Below, piece after piece: positions 43,464 to 51,957 of a DNA stretch of 64,000 nt. The notes under the pieces are model-generated. The model worked only from the letters and a program-made list of their open reading frames with translations, was not told where the DNA came from and did no database searches. The position numbers and the translations under genes are program-made. Source of the stretch: Alphaproteobacteria bacterium (lineage in GTDB: Bacteria; Pseudomonadota; Alphaproteobacteria; Reyranellales; Reyranellaceae); contig JAFKFK010000012.1 of NCBI GenBank assembly GCA_017307275.1, positions 1-64,000 on the forward strand. Reading direction: 5' to 3'. Position 1 is the stretch's first letter, and each line of letters begins with the position of its first letter.

Positions 43464-45008
43464 TTAGTCGGCTGCCGCGACGAGACGCGGGCCGCTGAAA
43501 TCTTCGGGGAAATGCTTGATGGCGCTCATCACCGGATAGGGCGTGAAGCCGCCCAGCGCGCAGAGCGAGCCGAACTTCAACGTCTGGCAAAGATCGGTAA
43601 TCAGCGCGAGATTGTCGGCGACCCGTTCGCCGCGGATGATCTTGTCCATGGTCTCAGTGCCGCGCGTCGAGCCGATGCGGCAGGGCGTGCACTTGCCGCA
43701 GGATTCGATGGCGCAGAACTCCAACGCGAAACGCGCCTGTCGGGCCATGTCGACCGTGTCGTCGAACACCACGACACCGCCATGGCCGATCAATCCGTCG
43801 AGCGCGGCGAAGGCTTCGTAGTCGAAGACCGTGTCGAACAGTGCGCGTGGGAAGTATGCGCCCAGCGGACCGCCGACCTGAACGGCGCGCACCGGCCGGC
43901 CACTCGCCGTGCCGCCGCCAATCTCGTCGACGATCTCGCCCAGGGTGAGGCCGAATGCGGCTTCGAAGAGGCCGCCATGCTTGACGTTACCGGCGAGTTG
44001 GATCGGCATGGTGCCGCGCGACCGGCCCATGCCCAGCGCGGCGTAGGCCTCGGCACCATCGGCCAGGATCGCCGGCACGGTCGCGAGCGAAATCAGGTTG
44101 TTGATGACGGTAGGCTTGCCGAACAGGCCCTTGTGCGCCGGAAGGGGTGGCTTGGCGCGCACCTGGCCGCGCTTGCCTTCGAGGCTTTCCAGCAGCGACG
44201 TCTCTTCACCGCAGACATAGGCGCCCGCGCCGACCCTTACCTCGATCTCGAAGCCTGCCGTTGCCCCAAGCAATCCCGCCGCTTCGGCGATGGCGACTGC
44301 CTTGGCGAAGGTTCGGATGGCATCGGGATATTCGGAGCGGATGTAGATGTAGCCCTTGCCCGCGCCGACCGCGAGACCGGCGATGATCATGCCTTCGATC
44401 AACAGGAAGGGATCGCCTTCCAGGAGCATGCGGTCGGCATAGGTGCCAGAGTCGCCCTCGTCGGCGTTGCAGACGATGTATTTGCGATCTGCCGGCGTGT
44501 CGGCGACCGTATTCCACTTGATACCGGTCGGGAAGCCCGCGCCACCACGGCCGCGCAGGCCGGACTTCGTCACTTCAGCCACGGTGCCGGCAGCACCAAG
44601 ACTGCGCGCCCGCTCCAGCCCACGCAGGCCGCCGTGTGCGCGATAGTCGTCGAGCGACAGCGGATCGACGATGCCGCAGCGCGCGAAGGTGATGCGGGTC
44701 TGGCGCTTCAGGAAGGGAATCTCCTCCGGCCGTCCCACGCAGAGCGGATGACTGGCCGCGAACCGGCTGTAACCCGCGAACAGACCCGGCACGTCGCCGG
44801 GGGTAACGCAGCCAAACGCGATACGCCCCGAAGGCGTCGCGATCTCGACCATCGGCTCCAGCCAGAAGAGACCGTGCGAGCCGGTCCGCACGATCTCGAC
44901 CTCGACACCGTGCCGAGCCGCCTCGTTGCGAATCGCCGCAGCGACTCTGTCGGCGCCAACAGCGCGCGCCGCGGCATCGCAAGGTACGAAGATGCGCAAT
45001 GCGCTCAT
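43464..45008 (-). CDS. fdsB: NAD-dependent formate dehydrogenase beta subunit
   Basis: Diaphorase subunit of 514 residues that passes electrons to NAD+. An N-terminal thioredoxin-like domain (about residues 1-110) precedes the NuoF-like part: NADH-binding GLRGRGGAGFPTGIKW, FMN-binding GAGAYVCGEETSLLESLEG, and the [4Fe-4S] cluster motif ESCGKCTPCRIG with its fourth cysteine in FGSLCALGG. The start at 45008 overlaps fdsG by 4 nt; the frame is open upstream only as a shadow of fdsG. fdsA starts 9 bp downstream. Confidence 0.96.
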   Translation of the reverse strand: MSALRIFVPCDAAARAVGADRVAAAIRNEAARHGVEVEIVRTGSHGLFWLEPMVEIATPSGRIAFGCVTPGDVPGLFAGYSRFAASHPLCVGRPEEIPFLKRQTRITFARCGIVDPLSLDDYRAHGGLRGLERARSLGAAGTVAEVTKSGLRGRGGAGFPTGIKWNTVADTPADRKYIVCNADEGDSGTYADRMLLEGDPFLLIEGMIIAGLAVGAGKGYIYIRSEYPDAIRTFAKAVAIAEAAGLLGATAGFEIEVRVGAGAYVCGEETSLLESLEGKRGQVRAKPPLPAHKGLFGKPTVINNLISLATVPAILADGAEAYAALGMGRSRGTMPIQLAGNVKHGGLFEAAFGLTLGEIVDEIGGGTASGRPVRAVQVGGPLGAYFPRALFDTVFDYEAFAALDGLIGHGGVVVFDDTVDMARQARFALEFCAIESCGKCTPCRIGSTRGTETMDKIIRGERVADNLALITDLCQTLKFGSLCALGGFTPYPVMSAIKHFPEDFSGPRLVAAAD

Positions 45009-45472
45009 CGCCCGATCTCCTCGACGAGTGCCGCAATCGAATCCGCCGTCAGCCGGCCGCGCGGCTCGCCATCGAGCAGCGCCGACGGAGCGCAGGCGCA
45101 GAGGCCCAAGCAGTAGGTGGCTTCGACGGTGAGATGACCATCGGGCGTCGTGCCGCCCCATGCCACGCCGAAGTGGCGCAACACCTGCTCGGCCAGGGCG
45201 TCACCCTGCATCGACTGGCACGCCTCGGCGCGGCAGAGCTTCAGCACATGGCGTCCCGCCGGGGCTTCGCGGAAGTCGTGATAGAAGGAGACGACGCCGT
45301 GGACTTCGGCCCGCGTCAGGTTCAGCGCATTGGCGATCTGGGGGATAGCGGGCGCGGGGACACAGCCGAACTCGGCCTGCACATCATGCAGGATTGGCAG
45401 CAGAGGTCCTTCCCGGCCTTCGTGCCGCCGGACGATCTCGCTGACCCGGCTTTCGTTCCACGCCGTCGACAT
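45005..45472 (-). CDS. fdsG: NAD-dependent formate dehydrogenase gamma subunit
   Basis: NuoE-like subunit of 155 residues carrying a [2Fe-2S] cluster: ligands C-x4-C in LCRAEAC near residue 85 and C-x3-C in YCLGLCACAP near residue 125. The preceding helices (PLLPILHDVQAEFGCVPAPAIPQIANAL) are characteristic. I start at the ATG at 45472 with a GGGAGAG site ahead; an in-frame ATG at 45526 would add a basic, Pro/Ser-rich tail that looks non-native. It is the first gene of fdsGBAD. Confidence 0.95.
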   Translation of the reverse strand: MSTAWNESRVSEIVRRHEGREGPLLPILHDVQAEFGCVPAPAIPQIANALNLTRAEVHGVVSFYHDFREAPAGRHVLKLCRAEACQSMQGDALAEQVLRHFGVAWGGTTPDGHLTVEATYCLGLCACAPSALLDGEPRGRLTADSIAALVEEIGR

Positions 45473-45580
45473 CGATCGGCTCTCCCATCCCGTGTCTCGT
45501 GACCGGCTTGGCGCCGGCTTTTTCACAGAGGATGATCCGTCTTCGCCATTGCACTCTCAATAAAGCTGTCCAGTGCTGCA

Positions 45581-45595
45581 ATAGAACATTTCTAT
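45581..45595. promoter_or_regulatory. LysR-type operator in the fds promoter
   Basis: ATAGAA-CAT-TTCTAT is a perfect 6+3+6 inverted repeat with the ATAG-N7-CTAT, T-N11-A geometry of LysR-family sites. It lies 109 bp before fdsG, between the fds genes and the LysR gene that ends at 45624, so it is the likely activator site for formate-dependent control. A TAAAG-rich stretch downstream (45561-45565) lies in the promoter. Confidence 0.75.
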
Positions 45596-45623
45596 CAATA
45601 CGGCGGCATTGCCCAGCGAACCG

Positions 45624-46523
45624 CTATGGCCCTGATGTGAGAACTCGAGCGAGTTGGGTCGCTTCAGCGACCAGAGCGGTCGAAAGCGGCGTCATCGGCT
45701 CCCGCGGCGGGACCACCAGGCCGACTTGGTGCACTGCGGTAGGCTCGGTGATGGGGATGGCGCGCAGATGGTCGGTGAGCCCCAGGGTATCGGCCAGCTT
45801 CTCGGGCATCACGGTCGCCCAGCGGCCGGTCCGCACATGCGAGAACAGAACGATCATCGAATTGGATTCCAGGGTCGGTTCGGCACGGCTGCTCGGGTTG
45901 CCGAGCAGGCCGTCGATGATGCGGCGGTTCTGCATGTCCGGCGTCAACAGGCAGAGCGGGATGCCGGCGACCTCCGCCCAGGTCACCTGATCGCGATCCC
46001 CGAGCGGGCTGCTCTCCGAGGTGAGCAATCGGTACTGCTCGAGATAGAGCGGCACGGTGCGCATGCGTCCCAGCGGCTCGTTGTCGATGTAGGTGAGGCC
46101 GGCATCGACTTCGAGATTCTCGACCATCGACAGGATCTCGATGGATGTGCGCGACAAGATGGTGAAGGTTACATTGGGATGCCTGGCGCGGAATGGCGTC
46201 GTGAGCGCCGAGACCATCGCCAATGCCGTCGGGATCGCCGCGATCCGCAATCGACCGCTCAGGCCCTTCTTCAACGTCTGAAGATCCTGCCGCATGGCGC
46301 GCGCGTCGGCGACGATGCCGCGCGCCCAGTCGAGCACATGCTCGCCTTCGGTCGTGAAGCCGATGAAGCGCGACGTGCGCTGCACCAGCATCACGCCCAA
46401 CGTATCCTCGAGCTGCTTGATCGCCGCCGAGAATGTCGGCTGCGTGACACCACATTGTTCTGCGGCCCGGCTGAAATTCTGCTCCCGCGCCAGCGCCAGC
46501 AGGAACTCGAGCTTGTCGATCAT
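45624..46523 (-). CDS. LysR-family regulator of the formate dehydrogenase operon
   Basis: Regulator of 299 residues with an N-terminal winged helix (FLLALAREQNFSRAAEQCGVTQPTFSAAIKQLEDTLGV) and a LysR substrate-binding domain. It lies immediately upstream of fdsG on the same strand with 151 bp between, and the gap holds a LysR-type box. In Cupriavidus and relatives a LysR-type gene sits at the same place beside fds and controls it in response to formate or oxalate; by position the same role is likely here. Confidence 0.92.
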   Translation of the reverse strand: MIDKLEFLLALAREQNFSRAAEQCGVTQPTFSAAIKQLEDTLGVMLVQRTSRFIGFTTEGEHVLDWARGIVADARAMRQDLQTLKKGLSGRLRIAAIPTALAMVSALTTPFRARHPNVTFTILSRTSIEILSMVENLEVDAGLTYIDNEPLGRMRTVPLYLEQYRLLTSESSPLGDRDQVTWAEVAGIPLCLLTPDMQNRRIIDGLLGNPSSRAEPTLESNSMIVLFSHVRTGRWATVMPEKLADTLGLTDHLRAIPITEPTAVHQVGLVVPPREPMTPLSTALVAEATQLARVLTSGP

Positions 46524-46600
46524 CGCATCAGCATATCGCGTGGTATGGCGGCGGCGTAGCCGCTAGAATCGCCCTCTATCGGGGACCCAGCGAGGCGTAC

Positions 46601-47767
46601 ATGACCGAGACGGCGAGGAGCAGTCGACGGGCTGTCATCATGGGCCTCGGAAGCCTGGGAGCAATGGGCCTCGCAGGATGCGCGGTCGGCACCCGATCGG
46701 GCGCCCCGCCCCTGCCACCGGTGCGCCTGCAGATGAGCCGCGTCGCCCGCATCACCGTCTGCCTGCGTCCTTTCCGTGCGGCCGGCCCACGGCTCGAAGT
46801 CGAAACGGTCGGCGACAAGCGCGTGGTCCACAATTACGGCCACGGGGGCAGCGGTTGGTCGCTTGCGTGGGGGTCGAGCAGCATCGCCGCCGGCCTGGCG
46901 CTGGAAGGCGGCGTACGCGAGGTCGCGGTGATCGGCTGCGGCGCGCTCGGCCTCACCTCAGCCCTCCTGCTGCGTCGTGCTGGCGCCCGCGTGACGATCT
47001 ACGCGAAGGAGCGGCTGCCTCAGACCCGGTCGGCACGCGCGACGGGCACCTGGTCGCCTGATTCGCGCATTGCCGCCGCCGACAGTGTGGCGCCGACCTT
47101 TCCCGTCCAATGGGAGGAGATGGCGCGTACCTCCTATGCCACCTACCAGAGCTATATCGGCCTGCCGGGCGAACCGGTCGCCATGAGCGAGCGCTATGTG
47201 TTGGCCGACAACACGGGGCAAACGCCGCAACTGGCACCGGAGCCCGCAGCAGCAGCGGAAGAAGTCCGCTTTGCCAGCTTCGGCCAACACCTGGCCGGCC
47301 TTACGCCACCGTATCGCACGCTGATGACCAACGAGAATCCCTTTCCCGTCGCCTATGCGCGGGTTGGGACGTCCATGCAGTTCAATATCGCGGCACTAGG
47401 ACAACGGTTGACCGACGACTTCCTGCGTGAAGGCGGCCAGATCGTCGACATGACCTTCGACACGCCGGCCGATCTCGCGCGGCTGCGGGAACCGGTGGTC
47501 GTCAACTGCACAGGTTACGGCGCGCGGGCTTTGTGGAGAGACGAGTCGGTCGTGCCCGTACGCGGACAGATCGCCTGGCTCAGGCCGCAGCCGGAAGTTC
47601 GCTACGGCCTCTTCTATCGACACGTCCTCATGCTGCCGCATCCCGAGGGCATCGTCGTTCAGGAGACTGGCAGGAACGACATGTACGGTTACGGCAACGC
47701 CGACGAAGCGCCCGACCGCCGCGAGGCCGAGAGCGCCATCGACACGCTTGCGCCGCTCTATCGCTAG
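46601..47767 (+). CDS. Circularly permuted D-amino-acid-oxidase-like FAD lipoprotein
   Basis: Protein of 388 residues. The leader has a Tat-like RR pair at 9-10 and a lipobox LAGC ending at Cys27, so it is probably an exported lipoprotein. The DAO-family FAD motif RVVHNYGHGGSGWSLAWG, which sits at the C-terminus of ordinary D-amino-acid oxidases together with the LRPFR arginine motif, is here at residues 55-91, ahead of the dinucleotide-binding VIGCGALGLTSALLLRRAG (110-127). The protein then follows the normal DAO order (YAKERLP, VVNCTGYGARAL, VPVRGQIAWL) and ends where an ordinary one would continue into its C-terminal motif. It therefore looks circularly permuted. A D-amino acid or imino acid is the likely substrate. 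It stands alone and convergent with dinB (4-bp overlap). Confidence 0.85.
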   Translation: MTETARSSRRAVIMGLGSLGAMGLAGCAVGTRSGAPPLPPVRLQMSRVARITVCLRPFRAAGPRLEVETVGDKRVVHNYGHGGSGWSLAWGSSSIAAGLALEGGVREVAVIGCGALGLTSALLLRRAGARVTIYAKERLPQTRSARATGTWSPDSRIAAADSVAPTFPVQWEEMARTSYATYQSYIGLPGEPVAMSERYVLADNTGQTPQLAPEPAAAAEEVRFASFGQHLAGLTPPYRTLMTNENPFPVAYARVGTSMQFNIAALGQRLTDDFLREGGQIVDMTFDTPADLARLREPVVVNCTGYGARALWRDESVVPVRGQIAWLRPQPEVRYGLFYRHVLMLPHPEGIVVQETGRNDMYGYGNADEAPDRREAESAIDTLAPLYR

Positions 47768-48843
47768 AGCGCGAGGGTCATCTGCGGAGGCACCTTGGGT
47801 TCTTCGCGCTCGTGCAGGTTGGAGAGCGAGACGCCGAGCAGGCGGACTTTCTTCTCCAGCGGAAATATCGAACGCACCAGTTCGCGGCTCGTGCGCTCCA
47901 GCATGTCGCGCGTGCCGACCGATTCGGAGAGCGTGCGGCTGCGCGTCACGATCTGGAAGTCGGCATACTTGACCTTCACCGTCACCGTGCGACCGACGAT
48001 GCCAGTGCGTTCACAGTAGGACCAGACATCGTCCAACACCGAGGCCACGCCCTCTTCCACCGCCTGCGGCCGGTCGAGGTCCTCCATGAACGTCGTCTCC
48101 GAACCCACCGACTTGCGCGGCCGATTGGGCACGACCCGGCGTTCGTCGTGGCCGCGTGCAATGGCGTGGTAGTAAGTGCCCGACCGTCCGAAATACTGTT
48201 CGAGAAATTCGAGCGACTGCGCCTTGAGATCGGCGCCGGTGTGAATGCCGAGCCGGTTCATCTTCTCCGCCGTCTTCGGGCCAACGCCGTGGAACTTCGC
48301 AACCGCCAAGCTCTCGACGAAGGCGGGGCCCTTCTCGGGCGGGATTGTCGTCTGGCCGTTGGGCTTGCGATGATCCGAGGCGAGCTTGGCCAGGAACTTG
48401 TTGTAGGAGATGCCGGCCGATGCCGTGAGGCCGGTGCGTTCGAGGATGCGGGCGCGGATCTCGCGAGCGATATCCGAAGCGAGTGGCATGCCCTTGAAGT
48501 TCGTCGTCACGTCGAGATAGGCCTCGTCGAGCGACAGTGGTTCCACCAGCGGCGTGTAGTCGAGGAAGATCTCGCGGATCTGACGCGACACTTCCTTGTA
48601 GACGTCGAAGTGCGGCTTCACGAAGACCAACTCGGGACACATCCGCTTGGCCGTCACCGACGGCATGGCCGAACGCACGCCGAACTTACGCGCCTCGTAG
48701 CTCGCGGCCATGACGACGCCACGCTGCCGACCGCCGACCGCGACCGGCTGGCCACGCAACGCCGGGTCGTCACGCTGCTCCACGGACGCATAGAAAGCGT
48801 CCATGTCGACATGGATGATCTTGCGGATCGGGGTTTCCGCCAT
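47764..48843 (-). CDS. dinB: DNA polymerase IV (Y-family translesion polymerase)
   Basis: Error-prone polymerase of 359 residues. The palm motifs are HVDMDAFYASVEQRDDP at the N-terminus (catalytic Asp) and PLSLDEAYLDVT near residue 105 (Asp-Glu pair). The thumb helix-hairpin-helix reads KFHGVGPKTAEKMNRLGIHTGADL near residue 185, and the little-finger domain fills the rest. No clamp-binding motif was assigned with certainty in the C-terminal tail. It is transcribed divergently from the nitroreductase gene, 80 bp away, where an SOS box was not evident. Confidence 0.96.
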   Translation of the reverse strand: MAETPIRKIIHVDMDAFYASVEQRDDPALRGQPVAVGGRQRGVVMAASYEARKFGVRSAMPSVTAKRMCPELVFVKPHFDVYKEVSRQIREIFLDYTPLVEPLSLDEAYLDVTTNFKGMPLASDIAREIRARILERTGLTASAGISYNKFLAKLASDHRKPNGQTTIPPEKGPAFVESLAVAKFHGVGPKTAEKMNRLGIHTGADLKAQSLEFLEQYFGRSGTYYHAIARGHDERRVVPNRPRKSVGSETTFMEDLDRPQAVEEGVASVLDDVWSYCERTGIVGRTVTVKVKYADFQIVTRSRTLSESVGTRDMLERTSRELVRSIFPLEKKVRLLGVSLSNLHEREEPKVPPQMTLAL

Positions 48844-48923
48844 GACCTGATTATAGAGCTATGAGCCCTGGGTATCGCCGATATGCAAATGACAATCGTT
48901 CGCAATACGGATACAGTCTGCGC

Positions 48924-49532
48924 ATGCCCGATACTGCTCCCGCCTTCCCCGAGAGCCGCGATGTGCAACGGCTCACCCTCGACCAGTTACTGGCCCGCCG
49001 TTCGGTGGGGCCGCTACAGGAACCGGCGCCGGAAGGCGCCGACCTCGACCTGATCCTCGATGCCGGACTGCGCGCGCCCGACCATGGAAAGCTGCGACCC
49101 TGGCGTTTCGTCGTCATCCGCGGCGACGCCCGCCTCGCCTTCGGTGAGCGTCTGGCCGAAGCCGCCGCCAAGCGCGATCCGGCGAACGGTGCCGCCCTCG
49201 GCGAACGCTACCGCGCCTGGGTGCGGCGCATCCCGATGCTGATCGCCGTCGGCGCCGTCGTGAAGAACGGCAATATCCCCGAGATCGAGCAGGTGCTTTC
49301 CGCCGGCGCTGCCGCCATGAACATGCTGAACGCCATCCACCTGCTGGGCTATGCCGGCATGTGGGTGACCGGCGCGAACGTCTACGATCCCGCCGTGAAT
49401 GCCCTGCTGGGCTTCGAGGCGCCGTCGCATCTGGTCGGCTTCGTCACCGTCGGTACGCCGGCGACGTCCTTGCCGCCCCTGACGCGCCCGGAACGTGCCG
49501 ATCATGTCGTGGAGTGGGCCGACCCCAGCTAG
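48924..49532 (+). CDS. Nitroreductase-family protein (YdjA-like)
   Basis: FMN-dependent nitroreductase of 202 residues. It begins with LDQLLARRSVGPLQEPAPEGADLDLILDAGLRAPDHGKLRPWRF, the YdjA-type FMN-binding region, and ends in GFVTVGTPATSLPP, the usual C-terminal strand. Members reduce nitro groups or quinones with NADPH, but YdjA-like substrates are poorly known. I use the ATG at 48924 since homology begins there; the frame extends upstream without a ribosome site. It lies between divergent dinB and the methyltransferase gene at 49619, possibly co-transcribed with the latter. Confidence 0.9.
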   Translation: MPDTAPAFPESRDVQRLTLDQLLARRSVGPLQEPAPEGADLDLILDAGLRAPDHGKLRPWRFVVIRGDARLAFGERLAEAAAKRDPANGAALGERYRAWVRRIPMLIAVGAVVKNGNIPEIEQVLSAGAAAMNMLNAIHLLGYAGMWVTGANVYDPAVNALLGFEAPSHLVGFVTVGTPATSLPPLTRPERADHVVEWADPS

Positions 49533-49618
49533 GGCGTCACGGCACGACCGAGGCGGTGGGCTTTTCCAAGCCAACGGCGACGCGGTATTGATTGCTCTCC
49601 CTGAAGGGGGAGTGCGTC

Positions 49619-50476
49619 ATGCCGGACGAGCGAACAGCAGTTCCAGACGAGGCAGCCCTCAGAGTCGCCTTGTGGCGGGCTTTGCATGCCCAGATCGATC
49701 CGCCACCGCATGTGCTCGAAGACGTAATTGGGCTGCTGCTCGCCGCCCCGAACGACGATTGGCATCAGCACCCGGACATGGATGCAAAGACCACGAGCCG
49801 GGCCCGCGCCTCGATCGTCGCCCGCGCCCGCTTCATCGAGGATCTCGTCATCGAACAGATGGACCGTGGCGTCGGCCAATATCTCATCCTCGGCGCTGGC
49901 CTGGACACCTTCGTCCAGCGCCGGCCGGAGATTGCCACCCGCCTGCGGACGTTCGAGGTCGACCAGCCTAGCGTGCAGGCCTGGAAGCAGAAGCGCCTGA
50001 TCGAGGCGGGCTTCGGCATTCCCGAGTATCTGCGGCTCGTCCCGGTCGACTTCGAGACGGGCTGGTCATGGTGGGAGAAGCTTGCAGCCGCAGGCTTCGA
50101 TTCGGATCGGCCGACGGTCGCCGCTTCCAGCGGCGTCACCATGTATCTCAGCAAAGACGCGGTGATGACGACGTTGCGCCGGGCCGCCGCCCTCGTCCGA
50201 GGCTCGACGCTCGCCATGACGTTCATGCTGCCGCTGGAGTTCGTCGATTCGGAAGAGCGCGCCCAGCGCCAACAGGCGGAACAGGGCGCGCTGGCTGCCG
50301 GCACGCCCTTCGTCAGTTTCTTCAGCCCGACGGAGATGCTGGCGCTGGCCCGCGAAGCGGGCTTCCGGGAAGTCCAGCACGTGTCGGCCGCCGATCTTGC
50401 CGAGCGTTACTTCGCCGGCAGGACGGACGGCCTCCGTCCGTCGAGTGCAGAGCAGTTCCTGGTCGCGAGGACCTGA
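49619..50476 (+). CDS. Leucine-carboxyl-methyltransferase (PPM/LCM)-type SAM methyltransferase
   Basis: Protein of 285 residues with the LCM-family pattern: ARARFIEDLVIEQMDRGVGQYLILGAGLDTFVQRR near residues 55-95 (SAM site GAGLDTF), FEVDQPSVQAWKQKRL, the DF motif in LVPVDFETGW, and GVTMYLSKDAV. Bacterial members often methylate polyketide or unknown carboxylates. The ATG at 49619 follows GGGGGAG by 6 nt. It is convergent with metY (14-bp gap). Confidence 0.87.
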   Translation: MPDERTAVPDEAALRVALWRALHAQIDPPPHVLEDVIGLLLAAPNDDWHQHPDMDAKTTSRARASIVARARFIEDLVIEQMDRGVGQYLILGAGLDTFVQRRPEIATRLRTFEVDQPSVQAWKQKRLIEAGFGIPEYLRLVPVDFETGWSWWEKLAAAGFDSDRPTVAASSGVTMYLSKDAVMTTLRRAAALVRGSTLAMTFMLPLEFVDSEERAQRQQAEQGALAAGTPFVSFFSPTEMLALAREAGFREVQHVSAADLAERYFAGRTDGLRPSSAEQFLVART

Positions 50477-50490
50477 GCCTGTACCTCGCG

Positions 50491-51801
50491 CTACGCGGCC
50501 TGCTTCAGCTTGCCGGCCGCATCGAGCGCCTGCGAGAGATCGGCGAGAATGTCGTCGATATGCTCGATGCCGATCGACAGCCGCACGTAACCGTCCGAAA
50601 CGCCGGTCGCGAGCTGCTCCTCGGCGGATAGCTGCGAGTGCGTCGTCGACGCGGGGTGAATGGCGAGGCTGCGCGAATCACCGATGTTGGCGACGTGATA
50701 GAGCAGCTTCAGCGAATCGATGAAGCGCCGGCCCGCCTCACGCCCCGCTGCCAGCTCGAAGCCGACCAGACCGCCATAGCCGCCCTTCAGATAGGTATCG
50801 GCCCGACGCCGCGCCTCGCCCTTCTGCTGCGAGGGGTGAATGACCTTCGCGACTTCCGGGCGCTTGACCAGAAAATCGGCCACGGCCTGCGCGTTCTTGA
50901 CGTGACGCTCCATGCGCAACGCGACCGTCTCGATGCCCTGCAGGATCAGGAAGGCATTGAACGGCGACAGCGGCGCCCCGAGATCGCGCAGCAAGGTCGT
51001 GCGCGCCTTGATGATGTAGGCCACCGGGCCAATCGGCTTCACGGCCTCGACCCAGACGGCGCCGTGATAGCTGGGATCGGGCGCGTTGAGGGCAGGCTGG
51101 CGCTTGGGATGGGCAGCCCAGTCGAAGTTGCCGCCATCGACGATCAGGCCGGCAATCGAATTGCCATGGCCGCCGAGATACTTGGTACCGGAATAGACGA
51201 CGACCGCCGCACCATGATCGAGCGGACGCGTGAGGATCGGCGCCGCCGTATTGTCGACGATCAGCGGAATGCCCAGCGGCCGGCCGATATCTGCCACCTC
51301 CTTGATCGGGAAAACGGCGAGCTTGGGATTGGGCAGCGTCTCGGCATAGTAGGCGCGCGTGCGGTCGTCGGTGGCGCGGGCGAAAGCCTGCGGATCGGCC
51401 GGATCGACGAAGCGCACTTCGATGCCCTGGTCCTTGAGCGTGTGGGCAAAGAGATTCCACGTGCCGCCATATAGATCGGTCGAGCTCACGACATTGTCGC
51501 CGGCCCGCGCCAGGTTCTGCAGCGCAAAGGCCGAAGCCGCCTGGCCCGAACCCACCGCCAGCGCCGCCGCGCCGCCTTCGAGAGCGGCGACGCGCTGTTC
51601 GAGCACGTCGACCGTCGGATTGCCGATGCGCGTGTAGATGTTGCCGAGTTCCTTCAACGCAAACAGGTTCGAGGCGTGCTCGGTGTCGCGGAACTGATAC
51701 GAGGTGGTCTGGTGGATCGGCACCGCGACCGAACCGGTCACGGGATCGGCGCGCCAGCCGGCGTGCAACGAAAGAGTCTCGGGATGGCGTGAGTTGGTCA
51801 T
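50491..51801 (-). CDS. metY: O-acetylhomoserine sulfhydrylase
   Basis: PLP enzyme of 436 residues that makes homocysteine from O-acetylhomoserine and sulfide. It has the N-terminal SLHAGWRADPVTGSVAVPIHQTTSYQF, GNIYTRIGNPTVDVLEQRVAALEGG, the PLP-binding lysine in YSGTKYLGGHGN near residue 210, and the C-terminal HPASTTHSQLSAEEQLATGVSDGYVRLSIGIE. The length and this C-terminus fit MetY better than MetB or MetZ. The start at 51801 opens the family sequence. I looked for a SAM-II or SAM/SAH riboswitch in its leader and did not recognise one. Confidence 0.94.
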   Translation of the reverse strand: MTNSRHPETLSLHAGWRADPVTGSVAVPIHQTTSYQFRDTEHASNLFALKELGNIYTRIGNPTVDVLEQRVAALEGGAAALAVGSGQAASAFALQNLARAGDNVVSSTDLYGGTWNLFAHTLKDQGIEVRFVDPADPQAFARATDDRTRAYYAETLPNPKLAVFPIKEVADIGRPLGIPLIVDNTAAPILTRPLDHGAAVVVYSGTKYLGGHGNSIAGLIVDGGNFDWAAHPKRQPALNAPDPSYHGAVWVEAVKPIGPVAYIIKARTTLLRDLGAPLSPFNAFLILQGIETVALRMERHVKNAQAVADFLVKRPEVAKVIHPSQQKGEARRRADTYLKGGYGGLVGFELAAGREAGRRFIDSLKLLYHVANIGDSRSLAIHPASTTHSQLSAEEQLATGVSDGYVRLSIGIEHIDDILADLSQALDAAGKLKQAA

Positions 51802-51920
51802 TGTCTGGCCTCGCTGTTTGCGACGAACGGCAAACGTCGTTGCCGCCCGTGTCGTGGTCAAAGGCAATGACTGCCAAAGCAATACGCGCGATCGGCAGAT
51901 CCGGCCCGCAGGCCGCGACG

Positions 51921-51942
51921 AGAGAAGAAAATCCTTCTCTCT
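51921..51942 (-). terminator. Hairpin after the efflux operon
   Basis: GAGAGAAG (51921-51928) and CTTCTCTC (51935-51942) pair perfectly over 8 bp around a 6-base A-rich loop, 16 bp beyond the outer-membrane channel stop and 120 bp before metY. There is no U-run on the minus strand, so it is only a candidate terminator for the RND operon. Confidence 0.4.
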
Positions 51943-51957
51943 CGCCGTTGTCGAGTC

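Noticed and set aside
42213..45116. A 967-codon plus-strand frame opposite fdsA/fdsB
   Set aside because: It shows the same skewed composition (Arg/His/Asp/Gly), crosses two real genes, and has no recognisable motif.
51802..51957. SAM-II or SAM/SAH riboswitch before metY
   Set aside because: The leader has overlapping CGACG/CGTCG and GGCAA/TTGCC hairpins but lacks the conserved pseudoknot elements that I know for those classes.
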